From Meconema thalassinum (Eukaryota > Arthropoda > Insecta > Orthoptera > Tettigoniidae), in the NCBI GenBank assembly GCA_946902985.2, contig OX336393.1, positions 127,996,533 to 128,060,532 of the forward strand: a DNA stretch of 64,000 nt, in the 5' to 3' direction. The translations under genes and the position numbers were made by a program. The stretch's first letter is position 1; every line of letters starts with the position of its first letter. This document shows positions 53,066 through 64,000 of the stretch, one piece after another. Under the pieces are notes generated by a model, which worked only from the letters and a program-made list of their open reading frames with translations, was not told where the DNA came from and did not search any database.

Positions 53066-55317
53066 TCTATATATATATAAAAGAAAGTCGTGTTAGTTAC
53101 ACAATTTATAACTCAAGAACGGCTGAACCGATTTGGCTGAAAATTGGTGTGGAGGTAGCTTAGAACCGGGAGACGGACATAGGATACTTTTTTTTTATCC
53201 CGTGACGTGACATAAAACGTCAATGAGAATACAAGTCACTATAAAACGTAACGCAAATGACAGCTAAGGCAAGTCGTTTCCAGGCAACAGTAGCTCTTGA
53301 CGAGACACGGCCGACTGGATGCGAGTAGCACTCTCCACTACCGGTATAGAAAATGACGCTCTTAACATGAAATCCAGTTAATTACTCAACGCAATTTGTA
53401 TAGGGGTAGTAAATCCTACTTACAACATATGGCGCGAGTAGCATCAACAAAATGGGGAGCGTTTGTTTCAAGAAAGTCCCACATGCGTTCATATACCATT
53501 CATCCCATTGCGATGAGACTTGGGTGACATGTTCTGTACACTTCAGGTAAGGTTTCTGGCCGAGTAAATCCACTTAACAATTGGTAGCGCACGAGTAGAT
53601 TCAACAAATGAGTTCAACAAAGTCCTGTATGCGTTCACATACCATTCGTCCGATAGCGATGAAACTTGGGTGAGAGGTTGTGTATACAACAGGCAAGGTT
53701 TCCGGCTTAGTAAATCCATGTTATAATAGGTAGCGCACGAGTAGATTCAACAAATGAGCGACGACGCGCGTTGCGTTTCAAAAAAGTCCCGTATGCGTTT
53801 ATATACTATTCGTCTGATAGCGATGAAACTTGGGTGAGATGTTGTGTACACTTCAGGGAATGTTTCTGGCTTAGTAAATCCACTTAACAATAGGTAGCGC
53901 ACGAGTAGATTCAACAAATGAGCGACGACGGGCGAAGCGTTTCAACAAAGTCCTGTATGCGTTCACATACCATTCGTCCGATAGCGATGAAACTTAGGTG
54001 AGAGGTTGTGTATACTACAGGCAAGGTTTCTGGCTTAGTAAATCCATGTTATAATAGGTAGCGCACGAGTAGATTCAACAAATGAGCGACGAGGCGCGAA
54101 GCGTTTCAACCGAGTCCCGTATGCGTTCACATATTATTCGTCTGATAGCGATGAAACTTGGGTGAGATGTTGTGTACACTTCAGGGAAGTTTTCTGGCTT
54201 ACTAAATCCACTTTACAATAGGTAACGCACACGTACATTAAACAAATGAGCGACGACGCGTGAAGTGTTTCAACATAGTCCCGTATGCGTTCATATACCA
54301 TTCGTCCGATAGCGACTAAACTTAGGTGAGTTGTTGTGTGCACTTCAGGGAAGGTTTCTGGCTTAGTAAATCCACTTTACAATAGGTAGGCCTATCGCAC
54401 AAGTAGATTCAACAAATGAGCGACGGCACGCGTATCGTTTATACAAAGTCCCATACGCATTCCTATACCATTCATCCGATTACTATGAAACTTTGGTGAA
54501 TTGTTGTGCACCCTCGAGGAAATGTTCCTGACTTAGTAAATCCTTTTTACAATATGTAGCGCAAGAGTAGATTCAACAAATGAGTAACGCACGCGTATCG
54601 GTTAAAGAAAGTTCCGCATTCGTTCATATACCATTCATGCGATTGCAATGAAATTTGGTGAAATGTTGTTTCCACTCCCGCGAAGATTTCTGATCCATTT
54701 TACAATATGGTAGCACACGAGTAGATTCAACTAATGAGCGACAGCGCGTGAATCGTTTCAACCAAGTCCCGTATGCGTTCATATACCATTCATCCGATTG
54801 TGATAAAACTTTGGTGAGTTGAGTATAGTCCTGCGAAGGTGTATGAATTAGGAAATCCGTTTTTCAATGGGTGGCGCACAAGTAGATTCAACAAATGAGT
54901 AACGGCGCGCGAATCGTTTATACAAAATCCCGTATGCGTTCATATGCCATTCATTCGATTGTGATGCAACTTTGATGAGTTGTTGTGTACACACCAGGGA
55001 AGGTTTTCGAATTAGTAAATCCATTTTACAATAGGTAGCGTACGAGTATATTCAATAAATGGGTGATGGCGCTCGAATCGTTTCAACAAAGTCCGTATGC
55101 GTTCATATGCCATTCATTTCATTGCGATGAAACTTTGGTGAGTTGTTGAGCACGCTCCCAGGATTTTTTTTGGGATAGTAAATCAATTTTAAAATAGTTT
55201 AGAGGTGGTTAATGGAAAAAGAAAAAATATTGAGAATCCAAAAGCACTTCAACAAACAAAGTTACAACGCCAACGCTTTCTTTGATTGGCATTGCAACGC
55301 ATGCCGGGTGCAGCTAG
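53066..55317 (+). mobile_element. non-autonomous Helitron, both ends present
   Basis: The 5' end is TCTATATATATATAAAAG at 53066, preceded by A. The 3' end has a hairpin GGCAT/ATGCC (55288-55292, 55301-55305) eight bases before CTAG (55314-55317), followed by T. That is the Helitron signature: TC start, hairpin, CTAG end, insertion between A and T, no target duplication. The first 150 bp contain 'gaacggctgaaccgatttgg', common near ends of insect repeats. The interior is a 164-bp tandem array and codes for nothing. Confidence 0.85.
53380..55200 (+). repeat. 164-bp tandem repeats inside the Helitron
   Basis: About 11 units are marked by 'agcgcacgagtagattcaac' and 'cccgtatgcgttcatatacc'. The spacing is 164 bp between the clear units at 53731, 53895, 54059 and 54223, 146 bp before them where a unit has a deletion, and more irregular towards the 3' end, where divergence also rises. 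Confidence 0.9.
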
Positions 55318-55319
55318 TT

Positions 55320-55650
55320 AATATATAAAAGCTTCGTTTGCACAGCAAACGTACACAATAGGTAGGATTCATACATAGAATAAAAATAAACCTGTCACGG
55401 AATTATAGTATTACATTACAATCGCCAACTGCCACTTTTGCAGTAACAGACAGTTTTCTGTGTTTTGGATATTAAAACTTATGTTTTGTGTTTTTGTGTA
55501 TTCTTAATTATTTTTTAATTAAAAACGTATACAGGGAAAGATAAACATTTCATTCTTTAAATTAATATAAACGTGTATTAAGTGAATGTTTAAGTGTATG
55601 ATAATGATAGCATACAAGACACGAAATGGCATACACTGGAAATTGCTTAT
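55320..55650. other. unassigned spacer
   Basis: It contains 'aagcttcgtttgcacagc', a short palindrome-like string, and nothing else that can be named. Confidence 0.45.
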
Positions 55651-56120
55651 AGAATATTTTATATTCGACCCTCACTATTATGTGTCAGAAAACTGTATCA
55701 TAATGATGGTCATTATAACACTGTTTTTCATTACGATACAGTTTCTCCAGCCAATCAGAGCTCGTTCATTGCCCAATTAGGTAACGATACCTTCGCGCAT
55801 GCGCTAAAAATCCAACATGTCGGACATAAACACAACATCGAACTATAATAAATTACCGACATGGAATACGCACCGTCCATATGTTCGCGTAAATAAACTG
55901 GCGAATATGAGACAAGATATAGCACTGTACCTTAATATCATTAACCCTAATTTCTACACAGCCTTCAAACGACTCCGGTGACAATATTACTGAGGGACGG
56001 CAGATGTAAACATATGGCCTGCATAATATGGCATTGCAAGCACACAGAGCGCATGCGTCGGACGTTCAGAGATCTTGAAAGACAGAGATATGTCTCGCGC
56101 TCGCTCTCCGATAACAAAAT

Positions 56121-57196
56121 CACGGTCGACTCTAGATAGGTCGGAAGGCTGAGACTTGGCAACATGTTCATCAGTCATAGGCCTACCCTTGTCAGGCGGG
56201 AACACGAAGGGAACGTTCAGTCTTTGGTTCAGTCTGGCAGGTGTTCTCGTTTATCTCACAGGGATATTTCCTTCTATATTTTGTTTCTTATGCTTTGTAC
56301 GTTTATACGCTTTATAGTAGCGTTTATACTACCCTTCCAAGTGAGTTTTTAACTGTAATCCCTAATCGAGAACACACTGGCGAGTGTGCTTGTACGGTAC
56401 ATGTAATTATCACATGTTCTTCATGTTTTAAACTTTGATTTTTCAGGTATGTTTCGGCACCGTAACAATGCCAGATAAATGTTTTGTGCCCAGCTGTAAC
56501 TGCCAATGTATTGCTAAACAATTATTCACAGGCTAGGAATGATGCTGTTTATGCCAGCAAACTTGGTTATGGGAAGAGAAAGTTGCAGACACTTTAGGAA
56601 GGAAACAGAAGTAATCTGATATATTTATGAAATACCAGCACAACAGAGTATTTCTATAGTGGTAGTAAATTAACTACATACATGGTGGCGGAATTGAGGG
56701 TTTATAGGCCTATGGTGTAAAGATGTTATGGGAGATAGCCTACATTTTTGCATCACATAACCCTCAATTGCATCTACTTACTCCATATTATTATTATAAT
56801 AATACCGCCATTTTTTTTATTACCGTACTTAGGCCTAAGAGTAGTAAAATACGAATAGAAGCCAAAAAGAATTGTCTTTATTTTGCTTAACACATTTATG
56901 TTGGTAAATTATTTCCGTGTCATTCACGCCTAATATCAGCTGCTTGGCTCTTATAACAACACGGTCATATGTACGTTATTCATTTATTTCCGATTGTAAC
57001 ACTGGTCATACGTAAATAATAAAAATAAATAAACAGATGTTTTGCTAAACATGTGTTCAATAATAATTCCGTAGTTTTTGTCGCCTCCCTTGCTAGCAGA
57101 CAGCCGTTCAGGTGCTCGCGACGAAGTATGACTAACAACAACCGTAGCTACAGTGTTGTCAGGTCGAACCTTCCGACCTTTCTAGAGTCGACCATG
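56121..57196 (+). mobile_element. P-type element, internally deleted
   Basis: Perfect 8-bp target duplications AACAAAAT lie at 56113-56120 and 57197-57204. Terminal inverted repeats start CACGGTCGACTCTAGATAGG (left) and CATGGTCGACTCTAGAAAGG (right, read inward), about 28 bp in all. The CA terminal bases and 8-bp duplications fit the P superfamily. A THAP-like start codon context lies at 56468. At 1076 bp it lacks the transposase body. Confidence 0.85.
56468..56536 (+). pseudogene. THAP-domain start of P-type transposase, truncated
   Basis: From ATG at 56468 the peptide begins MPDKCFVPSCNCQC and ends at a TAG 22 codons on. M-x3-C-x-V-P-x-C is the characteristic start of THAP zinc-finger domains, which form the DNA-binding N-terminus of P-element transposases; the first two zinc-ligand cysteines are C5 and C10. 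The later C-x2-H pair and the AVPTIF box are absent because of the internal deletion. It lies inside an element with 8-bp duplications, which supports the P assignment independently. It cannot encode a working protein. Confidence 0.6.
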
Positions 57197-57389
57197 AACA
57201 AAATTCTTGTGGCTGACTCTCAACAGATATTTATGAATATTTTTGTTAAAACATATAATAAAGTTATAATTATCGTCGAACATAAACAGTCGTATGCAAC
57301 TCGCCTATAATGGTAATTAAGACACTCGTCTTAATTATAGCCATTATAGGCTCGTTGCATAATGTACTATAATGTACAACATTTTTAAT

Positions 57390-58416
57390 AAAATATGGTA
57401 TTAAAATATTCACTGAAATGTGCATGATTAGTCCGTATGCAGGACATGTTCAATATGTCCACATTCTCGGCGTACAACAGCTTCAAGGCGAACCTGCATG
57501 TTTGTGACCACTCTACCACACATGTCCTCACTCAACCCTCGGAAGAAAGTCACAATGGCCGCTTGCAATTGCAAAACATTTTCTGGTTTCTGGCGATAGA
57601 TTGTCTCCTTCAAATATCCCCACAGGAAGAAGTTACAGGGATTAAGATCGGGGCTATGTGGTGGCCAGATTGAGCAGCTCTGAAAACGTTCGGGATATGT
57701 TCAGAACAACATTTGCTGTGTGCCGTTTCTTTCGCCCAATACCGGACATTCTGTTTGTTCACAGCACCGTTGAGTATGCCTCATCACGGAACCATGTGTT
57801 GTGCAGTACGGGATCACCTTCTGCAATAGCCCACGCAGCAAATTGTACACGTCGTTGCTTGTCAAACGCCGTTAGTTTATTACCTGGTAATTTTGTATGG
57901 GAATAGGTCAAGCTCAGACTGTAGTAATCACTGAATTGACCGACGAGAGATGCCCGGCTGAACACTGGCAGTTCTGGAGGATTTGGAGGGGCTCCGAGCC
58001 ACAGTCGCTCTCACATCAGCAATATTCTCCGGTGAGCGGACTGGCTTGAGGCAGGTCCGTTTTCTCTCCAGTAGCCTATATTGCCTTCTGTTTCAAATTG
58101 GCTGGCCATTCTATACACAATCTGCCAGCAGGGAGCCCACCGGATACTGAAATGAACACGAAACCTTTGCTGAGTCCGAATTGCACTCTTTGTTTCCACA
58201 TAAAATAACACTATTTTCACCTTCTGTTCGCGCGTCAATCTACATTTGTCCGTCATGTTGTATAACTGGAAGCCGGTACGCATGCGCGACATGTGCTGCT
58301 GTCTGTCGAATCACGCATGAGATAAGGTTTCTGTTCACGAAAGCACATGGTTGTGAGCCCAGATTTACACATTTTATTAATCATTTTTGATGTATGACAT
58401 TTCGTGCACCACCCTG
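57390..58416 (-). pseudogene. mariner-like transposase, frameshifted
   Basis: On the minus strand the element begins CAGGGTGGTGCACG with TA outside (58417-58418). ATG near 58256 starts 'MTDKCRLTREQKVKIVLFY', an N-terminal HTH of mariner-like proteins. After a stop the next frame has 'FDKQRRVQFAAWAIAEGD' and 'NTWFRDEAY', where the Asp is the first catalytic residue. Further on come remnants of the 'PDLNP' box near 57650 and the C-terminal 'KETIYRQKPENVLQLQAAI' to 57428. A central part between the first and second Asp is deleted, and at least three frameshifts or stops are present. The distal inverted repeat is missing: the sequence abuts repeat E at 57372. Confidence 0.75.
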
Positions 58417-58419
58417 TAT

Positions 58420-58640
58420 TTCGTTAAAATCAATTTTAGCGCCTATGGTACAGCTATTAGAAACACATCATCGAAACTCTAGAGCACATTATTTATTCAT
58501 TATACATTTGTTTTGAGCAAAATACATTTTTACGTGGGATATTTTCTAGTGAAAGGAGATAATCTGAGTGGGAAGTTGAGATTTTCAGGTTTGAGAGGTT
58601 GGCAATTCTGACTTTTGCCTTCCTCCATCATCCCTGAAAG
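58420..58640. other. unassigned spacer
   Basis: No feature is recognised. Confidence 0.45.
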
Positions 58641-58646
58641 TGTGTA

Positions 58647-59426
58647 ACACCATCACGGATACCGTGTCTTCCCATGAGTTCTGAATCCCATGAGTTCCGA
58701 TTCCCACCAGTTCCAAATTCTTTAGCGGATTAGCTATCTGCCTATTACACTACCTGAGCGAGTTCCAGCTTAGTTTTCTACAGCAAAATTGTATTAATTT
58801 GTTTATTACTGAAACAAATAAGGTCCATTGTTAGCTCCAGCCGGGAGTGCATGCCCTCTTTAATGAATTGGCTCCTTTAACAGAGGGGGGCGGACGCCAC
58901 GGACCGGTAGCTCCCATAAGCTGCTTTCGCCTTGTGAGTATCTACATCAGCATGTGCCTTCGTCAAAACAATCAGTTTTGAGTTATATTTACAAAGTTCT
59001 TAAAATAGCAAGCTATCAGCATGTCGCTTTTTCGGCACATGGTTTTGCAGCACAAATCCACACTTCACTTGATTTGTTGTCGCGTTTCTTATAAAAACGG
59101 TAACCATTAAATATCAAAATTTGGTTTCCTTTAAAGCTAGTTGTGAACTCCATGTTTATCTGCTCCACTCAAAGACACAAACACAAATGACATACCTGGT
59201 ACTAAGGCCATTAACTCTTCTAGGTCGCGTCGTACTATTATTAGCCGGTCAAACCTCAGAACTGACAGCTTCGTTTTCCAGAGATACTCGGAACTAGTGG
59301 GACTCATTAGCTTATTTACTCAGGCGTGAAAACGCGTTCGGAACTCATGGGACGTTTTTCCTAAGAAATGTGTTTTTGGAACTCATGGGAATGGAACTCG
59401 TGGGACGGAACCACGGATACACCCTG
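58647..59426. mobile_element. candidate MITE with CCCATGAGTTCC subterminal repeats
   Basis: The right end, read inward, is CAGGGTGTATCCGTGG, next to TA (59427-59428). The left end has a weaker match, 'cacggataccgtg'. Direct repeats of CCCATGAGTTCC lie inside both ends, in opposite orientation (58680-58730 and 59340-59415). The interior is unassigned. Confidence 0.5.
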
Positions 59427-59455
59427 TAGACCTATATTTAAAAATAAATTATATC

Positions 59456-60456
59456 AGGGGCGGCTCCTGATTAACATTTTAGGGTGACCCAGATGATACT
59501 ATTGTTGTTTCATATTAAATATTGTTTTATATTTGGCATTCATTGTTGCCAATATTGCCATTATCACCATTCCACACAACACAACATTTGAAACAAGTTT
59601 AAATAAATAAGTGATGCATTAAAAACTGTACTCACATTGCTCTTTATTTATAAATATATTCTCTCCTGTGCTTGGATGAAGCAAATTTATCTATCAGCTT
59701 GGTTGATGAGGATTGTGTTCAGAGCTATAGAAAAAAATGGATTTGTTAGTAAAAATTCCACTTTCATTTTCCTAAATCGCATACAATCAACATATTAAAT
59801 AACTACGTACCGTGCCACAAAAGTTAAAAACACATTTATACAGTAGAAATTAACTTCAGACAACTGAAAATGTATAAATGTAGTTTTGTCTAATGTCAGA
59901 AAGCTGCGAACAATGGCTGAATACCTGTTTAAGGACGTGGGGTGGGGTGGACCTTTCTCCCGTATTTAACAAAGGCAGAAGCAGGAGGTGAAATGAAGAT
60001 ATCTTCTGTTTCGCTTCTAAGCTACGCTATGGGCCCAATCTGCTGCCCCTTGAAGAGAGAGAAAATTCCCTTCATAGCACTGAAGAATTCGCGTGCAAGA
60101 CAGTGCTATGTTCACTGTTTCCTCACCTGGCCCATCAAGCCATATACTTTACAGGGGACTTTCTGTGGACCGGCCCTCGCTATGACGAGACTGTCAGGAT
60201 CTTAACCAAGGGATGAGTTATTTATAATGAATTCTTTTTAGAGATTCTGTAAGGGTAAAACACTCATTTTAAGTTGAGTATCTGCAATATAAAGTAATTT
60301 AAAAAGACACAGTCAGTCTGAGAGAGTAGACTTTATATCATTTCAAATGACGCATGCTACAAATGCTACACATGTTAGAAAGCCCCAGGACTCTTTCAAC
60401 AGACTCCATTACAGCACGAGATTTAGTGTTAGTAGATATAATAGCACTATTACTGT
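59456..60456. other. region starting with a hAT-like terminus
   Basis: At 59456 the sequence CAGGGGCGGCTCCTGATT resembles ZBED-type hAT ends. No matching right end is found up to 61 kb, so either it is truncated or the resemblance is chance. No gene is supported; the frame at 59942-60205 shows no domain. Confidence 0.35.
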
Positions 60457-60458
60457 CA

Positions 60459-60660
60459 ACAGACTCCATTATTAACACACGTTACGTAAACTGTAAGTAA
60501 GCAAGCTTAACGAACGATCCACAGACTCCATTATTAACACACGTTACGTAAACTGTAAGTAAGCAAGCTTAACGAACGATCCACAGACTCCATTATTAAC
60601 ACACTTTACTACCCTGCACAAATTGTAAACTGTAAGTAAGTAAGCTTAACGAACGAACGC
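60459..60660 (+). repeat. 62-bp tandem repeat
   Basis: 'acagactccattattaacac' starts at 60459, 60521 and 60583. The first two units are nearly identical and the third has a short insertion. Confidence 0.9.
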
Positions 60661-60724
60661 GCAAGTACAGAGATAGCAAGAATCACGTGAACGCTTCATG
60701 ATCAACAAGTTGCAAGTCATTGAG

Positions 60725-60950
60725 TATCACGCAGCTAGCGCGTGGGCTTCCCGCGCGGGGAACGTGGAGCGGGAGGTCCCCTCTGCTGCATGACGTCACG
60801 CACTCGCCGTCTCAGACTCGGTGCATATGCACTGAACAACATGATGACGTCATACACACCGTAACCGTAACGTATAACATTAGACCCAAGCATAACGACG
60901 AAGTCGACAAGATCATTTGAAATGGTAAAAAAAAAAAACATTAATTAAAC
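60725..60950 (-). repeat. dispersed repeat, copy 2 of 2
   Basis: The minus strand matches 1535-1680: T-run, 'aaatgatcttgtcgacttcg', 'gttacggt' and 'tgacgtcat'. It is G+C-richer at its 3' end. Confidence 0.6.
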
Positions 60951-61547
60951 AAATTCTTTGCAATGCTGCCTAACGGCCTTGGGTGGGCTGGGCCCATTGG
61001 CCCTTAATGACGCACAGTCCCTGTATTATATTGGGTCTATAAACTTTCGAACTGACAGTGGTATTGGGGTCTGGGGAATGTGAAACGCAGAGATGTGTAG
61101 AAAATGGTTCCCATTGCAATAGGTAGCCTTCTCATGCAATCGACCTAAAAGAGGCGGAACATTTGTTGATGTCGCTGATGAAGTGCGGTGCTGAGAGTGT
61201 GCCGCGACGAGTTCCGACAGTACGTGCAATACGTGCCTGGCGCCGGCTGTACACATTAACAAGCAGGTACTTTATGACGTCACAGCTCGCTGCTACTGCG
61301 GGTGCGAACCCTACCTGCCGCCACTTGGAGCTTTCATTAAACACAATCCCTCCCCCGGAACAAACTTCGCACGAAATTTGCATCACCAGCTCTGGAGTAT
61401 GGCGCGCTGCTAATCAGAGTCGCTAGAACTCTTCTCCAAATATGGGGATCGATGGTGGTAATAGCCTAGCTGTTTTAAGACGTGTAACTTCAAAGGTATC
61501 TGAGTCTAATTATAATTTTCAAATACCTCCCTCATTAGAGGGCTGTA
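60951..61547. other. unassigned region
   Basis: It includes a moderately G+C-rich stretch (61190-61330) without a domain-bearing frame. Confidence 0.4.
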
Positions 61548-62255
61548 ATAGTACATTATGCAACGAGCCTATAATGGCTATAATTAAGACACGAGTTTTT
61601 TTTATAAAACGAGCGTATACGAGTTTTATAATTTCCATACGAGTGTCTTAATTACCATTATAGGCGAGTTGCATACGACTGTTTATGTTCGACGATAATT
61701 ATAACTTTGTTATATGTTTTAACATAAATATTCATAAATATCTGTTGAGAGTCAGCTACTGGAATTTTGTGATCGCAGAGCGAGCGTTGGGTGTTATATC
61801 TCTGTCTTTCAAGATCTTTGAACGACCGACGCATGCGCTCTGCGTGCTTGCAATGCCATATGCAAGCCATATGCTTACATCTGCCATCCCTCAGTAATAT
61901 TGTCACCGGTGTCATTTGAAGACAATGCGCTGTGTAGAAATTAGTGTTGGTGATTTTAAGTTACAGTGCTATTTCTTGTCTCATATTCGCCAGTTTATTT
62001 ACGCGAACATATGGACGGTGGGTATTCCATGTCGGTAATTTATTATAGTTCGATGTTGTGTTTATGTCTGACATGTTGGATTTTGAGCGCATGCGCGAAG
62101 TTATCGTTACCTAATTGGTCAATGAACGAGCTCTGATTGGCTGGAGAAACTGTATCATAATGGAAAACAGTGTTATAATGACCATCATTATGATACAGTT
62201 ATCTGACACATAATAGTGAGGGGTCGAACATAAAGTGAATTACAAAATATTCAAA
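61548..62255 (-). mobile_element. palindrome-bearing repeat E, copy 2
   Basis: Uninterrupted copy, inverted relative to 55651-57372. Its end palindrome (61560-61675) has longer, nested arms with 'acgagttttataa' repeats in the centre. At the interruption point of copy 1 it reads straight through, confirming the P-type insertion. Confidence 0.75.
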
Positions 62256-62359
62256 CGACCAAAATTACAATAATGCTAAACTACAATAATTCAATAACGC
62301 CCAATTGAAACAGTATCTATGAGAAGTGAACCAATTGAAATAAAATGCTACTTCGATTT

Positions 62360-63781
62360 TTAGCCTACTTTTCGCATTTTGTAAAAATGAGGAATAAGTA
62401 GACTTATGAGATCGATCCGGGAAAATGTGTGTCTGTCTGTCCTTCTGTCTGTCTGGCTGTGTGTGTGTGTGTGTGTGCCCCATATCAACTCCTAAACGGC
62501 TGTAGCAATCGAAACCAAATTTGGTATGAGTAAAAATCTCGATCTGAATATCTCAATGCCGTATTTGAAAATGATGTCAGTGCTACCAACTGCTGAAAAA
62601 TCGCAATTGAAATTTCAGCTCCATGTTGTATATCGTGAACGGTATGCATGGGAGCTATACCAGAATTGGCACACATATAGATAATAATATTTCAGTTTAA
62701 TTTCCAGGAGGCCATACATGACAGTGTTGCCAAAATGATTCTAAGCCTGCTGATAGGTCCAATTTGTAAATGCCTATAACTTCTACACTATCAATTGGAT
62801 TTCAACCAAATTTCGTATGTACTAGACCTATGTGTAGATAGACAGATATGACTGAGCGTAATCTTAAGCGCCACCAGGGCTGCCAACTGTTAATTAATTC
62901 TCTCAATTTCGTTTATCCAAATACCAATATATCAGAAATTATGCAGGCCGACAGCTTTAAACTGTGCACACCTATAGTACCTGACATTCTATATTATTTT
63001 GGAGTAACTAATGGACCTCAATACTACCAACACGATTCTAAGCCTGCTGATAAGAACAATTGTAAATACATGTAACTTCTACACTATCAATTGGATTTCA
63101 ACCAAATTTCGTATGTGCTATGTGTACTACAACATATATGACTATGCGTCTTCTTAAGAGCAACCAGGGCTGCCAACTGTTAATAAATTCTGTCTCTATT
63201 ATTTTACTGTAATATCAATATATCAGAAAATATTCAAGCCAACAGCTCTAAATTTTGAACATGTATAGTATCTTACATTCTAGGTTAATTTGGAGTAACT
63301 AAAATACGCCAGTGCTTCCAACGTGATTCTAAGCCTGCTAATTGGCCCAATTTTAAAATACATATAACTTCTATACAAATAAATGGATTTCATCCAAAAT
63401 TGGCACAACAATAGGTCATAATAGTTCAGATTATTTCTGACCAACACATGCATGACATTGTTGCCAACATGATTTTACGTGCGCTGATAGGTCCAATGTC
63501 TAACTACATGCAATGTCCATGCTATCCATTGGACTTTAGCCAAATTTTGTATTCTGTAACTTAGGAGATGGAACTAAGCATATATTCAGTCACCGGGGCT
63601 GCCAACTGTAGTGCTCTATTAGGCTACATTATGCCAGTTATATTTCGAACTAATAAGAAATTTCGATATTACCAACTCAATTTCGTCATTATTCTAATGA
63701 GGTCCATATAGATTAATCATTGGAATGAATCATACATTTCGAGAAAAGTAGGCTCTTTTGTTCGTCACGGAACTTCTTGTT
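62360..63781 (-). mobile_element. Helentron-like element family B, copy B2
   Basis: It begins (minus strand, 63781) AACAAGAAGTTCCGTGACG, with GTTC/GAAC pairing, then AAGAGCCTACTTTTC. It ends at 62360 with a hairpin, 'gaaaagtaggct' and CTAA. Two or more internal units of about 290 bp are marked by 'cagggctgccaactgttaat' at 62876 and 63166. (GACA)n and (CA)n lie near 62430-62475. It lacks the pogo insertion of B1. Confidence 0.65.
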
Positions 63782-64000
63782 AAAAGTTAGGAATTCACAT
63801 CAGTGTCTGCTAAAGACATCAATAAACTGGATTTATTCTAATTAATATTCAGTGGACTGTAGACCAACAGTTGATATTCTAATGCACATAATGCATATTT
63901 GGCTCATCAGAATATGAAAAAAACATTGCTAACTAGATGACCACAATAATACAAGTTCACAATTCTCACTTACCAAAGTTGATGATTTTTGTTTGCATAA

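Larger units (their letters stand above)
55651..57372 (+). mobile_element. palindrome-bearing repeat E, copy 1 (interrupted)
   Basis: Colinear with the complement of 61548-62255. The left palindrome CTGTATCATAATG...CATTACGATACAG lies at about 55696-55743. The right palindrome consists of two 28-bp arms around 'cctataatggtaattaagac' at 57296-57358. A CCAAT-type string lies at 55750-55760. A P-type element interrupts it at 56121-57196. The class is unknown. Confidence 0.7.

Noticed and set aside
57759..57965. Separate gene encoding 'FDKQRRVQFAAWAIAEGD'
   Set aside because: It is the middle of the broken mariner transposase on the same strand, out of frame with its neighbours.

Overview
This is a eukaryotic genomic window, almost certainly from a large, repeat-rich arthropod genome and most likely an insect. 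The reasons are the absence of any operon-like or long host coding sequence, A+T-rich spacers full of (TAA)n and (CA)n microsatellites, several families of tRNA-headed SINEs, non-LTR retrotransposon tails, and mariner, hAT, P and Helitron relics of insect type. The style of the SINEs made me think of an orthopteran, but I cannot verify that. No host gene, exon set, tRNA gene or rRNA gene could be supported. Nearly everything that can be named is a mobile element or a satellite.

Layout: 1-3160 holds the tail of a Helentron-like repeat, a broken hAT transposase and a full SINE. 3695-6350 is a Helentron-like element (family B) carrying a nested pogo-like element with a pipsqueak-type DNA-binding exon. 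6420-10269 holds a mariner MITE, SINEs, a hammerhead-like motif and a diverged family A element. 11.1-16.2 kb has LINE and SINE relics. 16.97-17.6 kb is an array made of almost only A and C on the + strand. 17.6-20.7 kb has long SINEs and a large inverted repeat.

21220-29146 is the one element that looks intact: a 7.9-kb Ty3/gypsy-type LTR retrotransposon on the minus strand. It has near-identical LTRs, a 4-bp target duplication, a tRNA-Lys-type primer site, open gag and pol, and a textbook -1 frameshift heptamer joining them. It sits inside a SINE, which itself sits inside an arm of the inverted repeat.

29.6-36.6 kb contains two non-autonomous hAT elements with perfect 8-bp duplications, a 107-bp satellite of about two dozen units and a palindromic Tc1-like MITE. 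36.6-46.2 kb holds LINE 3' ends, a pogo-like MITE, hammerhead-like inverted arms and a family A element carrying a SINE. A second SINE-carrying copy follows at 48515-50501. 51.2-55.3 kb has another LINE tail and a complete non-autonomous Helitron filled with 164-bp repeats. 55.6-62.3 kb has an inverted pair of palindrome-bearing repeats. One of these is interrupted by a P-type element with 8-bp duplications and a THAP-like start, next to a decayed mariner transposase. The window ends with a second family B element on the minus strand.

The most useful observations are the gag-pol frameshift site, the shared terminal architecture of the Helentron-like families A and B, the two mobilised family A copies sharing an internal SINE, the compact hammerhead-like motifs, and the several nesting orders that can be read from target-site duplications.
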